NCBI GenBank assembly: GCA_020354105.1
Contig: CP070642.1
Span: 844,701-851,331, forward strand
Reading direction: 5' to 3'
DNA from: Chloroflexota bacterium
GTDB lineage: Bacteria; Chloroflexota; Dehalococcoidia; GIF9; UBA5629
Length of the DNA: 6,631 nucleotides
Position numbers and translations under genes: made by a program. Numbering within the stretch: position 1 is the first letter of the stretch; every line of letters begins with the position of its first letter. The notes under the pieces were generated by a model that had not been told where the DNA came from, ran no database searches, and saw only the letters and a list, made by a program, of their open reading frames with translations. Below, piece by piece: positions 5,967-6,631 of this stretch.

Positions 5967-6563
5967 ATGTCAGCGCTTACCGATCTGTACGAGGAAATTG
6001 AACGCTGCCAGGACTGCGAGCTAGGCAAACACCGCACCAGAGTTGTGCCCGGCGAAGGGCCAGAAAAGACAAGCATACTTTTCATCGGCGAGGCGCCTGG
6101 GTGGCACGAAGACCAGCAAGGGCGTCCCTTCGTCGGCCCAGCAGGAAAATACCTGGAAGAACTATTAGCCTCCATTAAGCTAAAACGTGAACAAGTTTAC
6201 ATCGCCAACGTTATCAAATGCCGCCCACCAAGCAACCGAGACCCCCTGCCCGGCGAAATTCAAGCCTGCAGCAAGTGGTTAAAGGACCAAATAGAGATAA
6301 TCCGCCCGAAGATGATTGTTACCCTAGGTCGTTACTCTATGGCAAAGTATTTCCCCAATCAGAGCATCAGTCAAGTTCACGGCAAAGCCAGAAAACAGGA
6401 CGATATTATCTACTACGCAATGTATCATCCAGCAGCAGCTCTTCATCAAGGAAGCCTGCGGAAAATTATCGAGACAGACATGCTCAAAATCCCCCAAATC
6501 TTAGCCCAGGCAGAGAAGTTAACAGAAGCCGAAGCTGAGCCACAGCAACTAAGTCTATTCTAG
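5967..6563 (+). CDS. udg: Family 4 (Fe-S) uracil-DNA glycosylase with C-terminal clamp-binding motif
   Basis: It removes uracil, mostly from deaminated cytosine, in DNA and starts base-excision repair. The 198 residues match family 4. Four cysteines suited to a 4Fe-4S cluster are present: Cys14 and Cys17 (CQDC), Cys85 (IKCRPP) and Cys101. The active-site motif GEAPGWHEDQQGRPFVG spans 41-57 and the second motif HPAAALH spans 154-160. A Glu/Ala-rich tail (about 180-192) leads to the final residues QQLSLF, which match the sliding-clamp-binding consensus QL(S/D)LF. The start at 5967 is fixed by an in-frame TAG just before it. RNase J begins 9 bases after its stop in the same frame, so the two probably share a transcript. 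Some databases label related proteins as a phage SPO1 DNA polymerase-related domain. Confidence 0.95.
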   Translation: MSALTDLYEEIERCQDCELGKHRTRVVPGEGPEKTSILFIGEAPGWHEDQQGRPFVGPAGKYLEELLASIKLKREQVYIANVIKCRPPSNRDPLPGEIQACSKWLKDQIEIIRPKMIVTLGRYSMAKYFPNQSISQVHGKARKQDDIIYYAMYHPAAALHQGSLRKIIETDMLKIPQILAQAEKLTEAEAEPQQLSLF

Positions 6564-6572
6564 TTCACAATA

Positions 6573-6631
6573 ATGAGCAGACAAAAACTCCGGATAATCC
6601 CCCTGGGCGGATTAGGTGAAATCGGTAAGAA
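6573..6631 (+). CDS. rnj: Ribonuclease J (3' truncated by the window end)
   Basis: Only 19 complete codons are visible, reading MSRQKLRIIPLGGLGEIGK. The segment KLRIIPLGGLGEIGK is the characteristic N-terminus of RNase J, a metallo-beta-lactamase-fold ribonuclease with 5'-to-3' exonuclease and endonuclease activity in mRNA decay and rRNA maturation. The metal-binding HxHxDH motif would lie beyond the window. The gene follows udg by 9 bases in the same frame, with no recognisable Shine-Dalgarno site (TTCACAATA before the ATG). Translation may depend on coupling to udg, or there may be a promoter inside the end of udg. Which paralogue (J1 or J2) this is cannot be told. Confidence 0.88.
   Translation, partial: MSRQKLRIIPLGGLGEIGK

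Noticed and set aside
6218..6538. A 106-codon open frame overlapping udg in another frame
   Set aside because: Its product is Ser/Pro/Arg-rich low-complexity sequence, typical of an out-of-frame reading of a real gene; udg carries all the family motifs.
1..6631. Mobile element, CRISPR array, defence or biosynthetic cluster
   Set aside because: No transposase, integrase, terminal repeats, spaced direct repeats or tRNA-like sequence was seen; apart from the surface protein and DUF1634, every gene belongs to a family of known function.

Overview
The window reads as ordinary bacterial chromosome. The gene set and protein styles point to Chloroflexota, most likely class Dehalococcoidia. The clues are a Thr-rich surface protein ending in a CARDB-like domain and one C-terminal membrane anchor, a TauE/SafE permease paired with a DUF1634 protein, a family 4 (Fe-S) uracil-DNA glycosylase, RNase J, and several genes that appear to be transcribed without a 5' leader. 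This placement is inferred from protein recall and not from a search. I see no mobile element, CRISPR array, tRNA or rRNA, and no obvious base-composition break.

Layout. Bases 1-1276 hold the 3' part of a secreted or surface-anchored protein whose start lies outside the window. A 146-base gap (1277-1422) follows, carrying a strong promoter-like sequence that almost touches the ATG of proB. Bases 1423-3818 are proB-proA, the first two steps of proline synthesis, separated by 8 bases; no proC is present. proA converges on rph (RNase PH, minus strand, 3815-4540), and their stop codons overlap. A 141-base divergent region (4541-4681) contains a conventional promoter and Shine-Dalgarno site for rph. 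It also has a -10 box directly against the ATG of the TauE/SafE permease gene (4682-5569), which is followed by a small DUF1634 membrane protein (5583-5927). A very good promoter then sits against the ATG of a family 4 uracil-DNA glycosylase (5967-6563). The first 19 codons of an RNase J gene begin 9 bases after its stop and run off the window.

The units look independent: proline synthesis (proBA), RNA 3'-end processing (rph), anion export (TauE/DUF1634), and uracil repair plus RNA decay (udg-rnj).

I found no new multi-gene system. The observations most worth checking are two. First, three transcription-unit starts (proB, the permease, udg) have a consensus-like -10 box 5-9 bases from the ATG and an in-frame stop that blocks any earlier start, which predicts leaderless mRNAs. 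Second, the glycosylase ends in QLSLF, a close match to the bacterial sliding-clamp-binding consensus.
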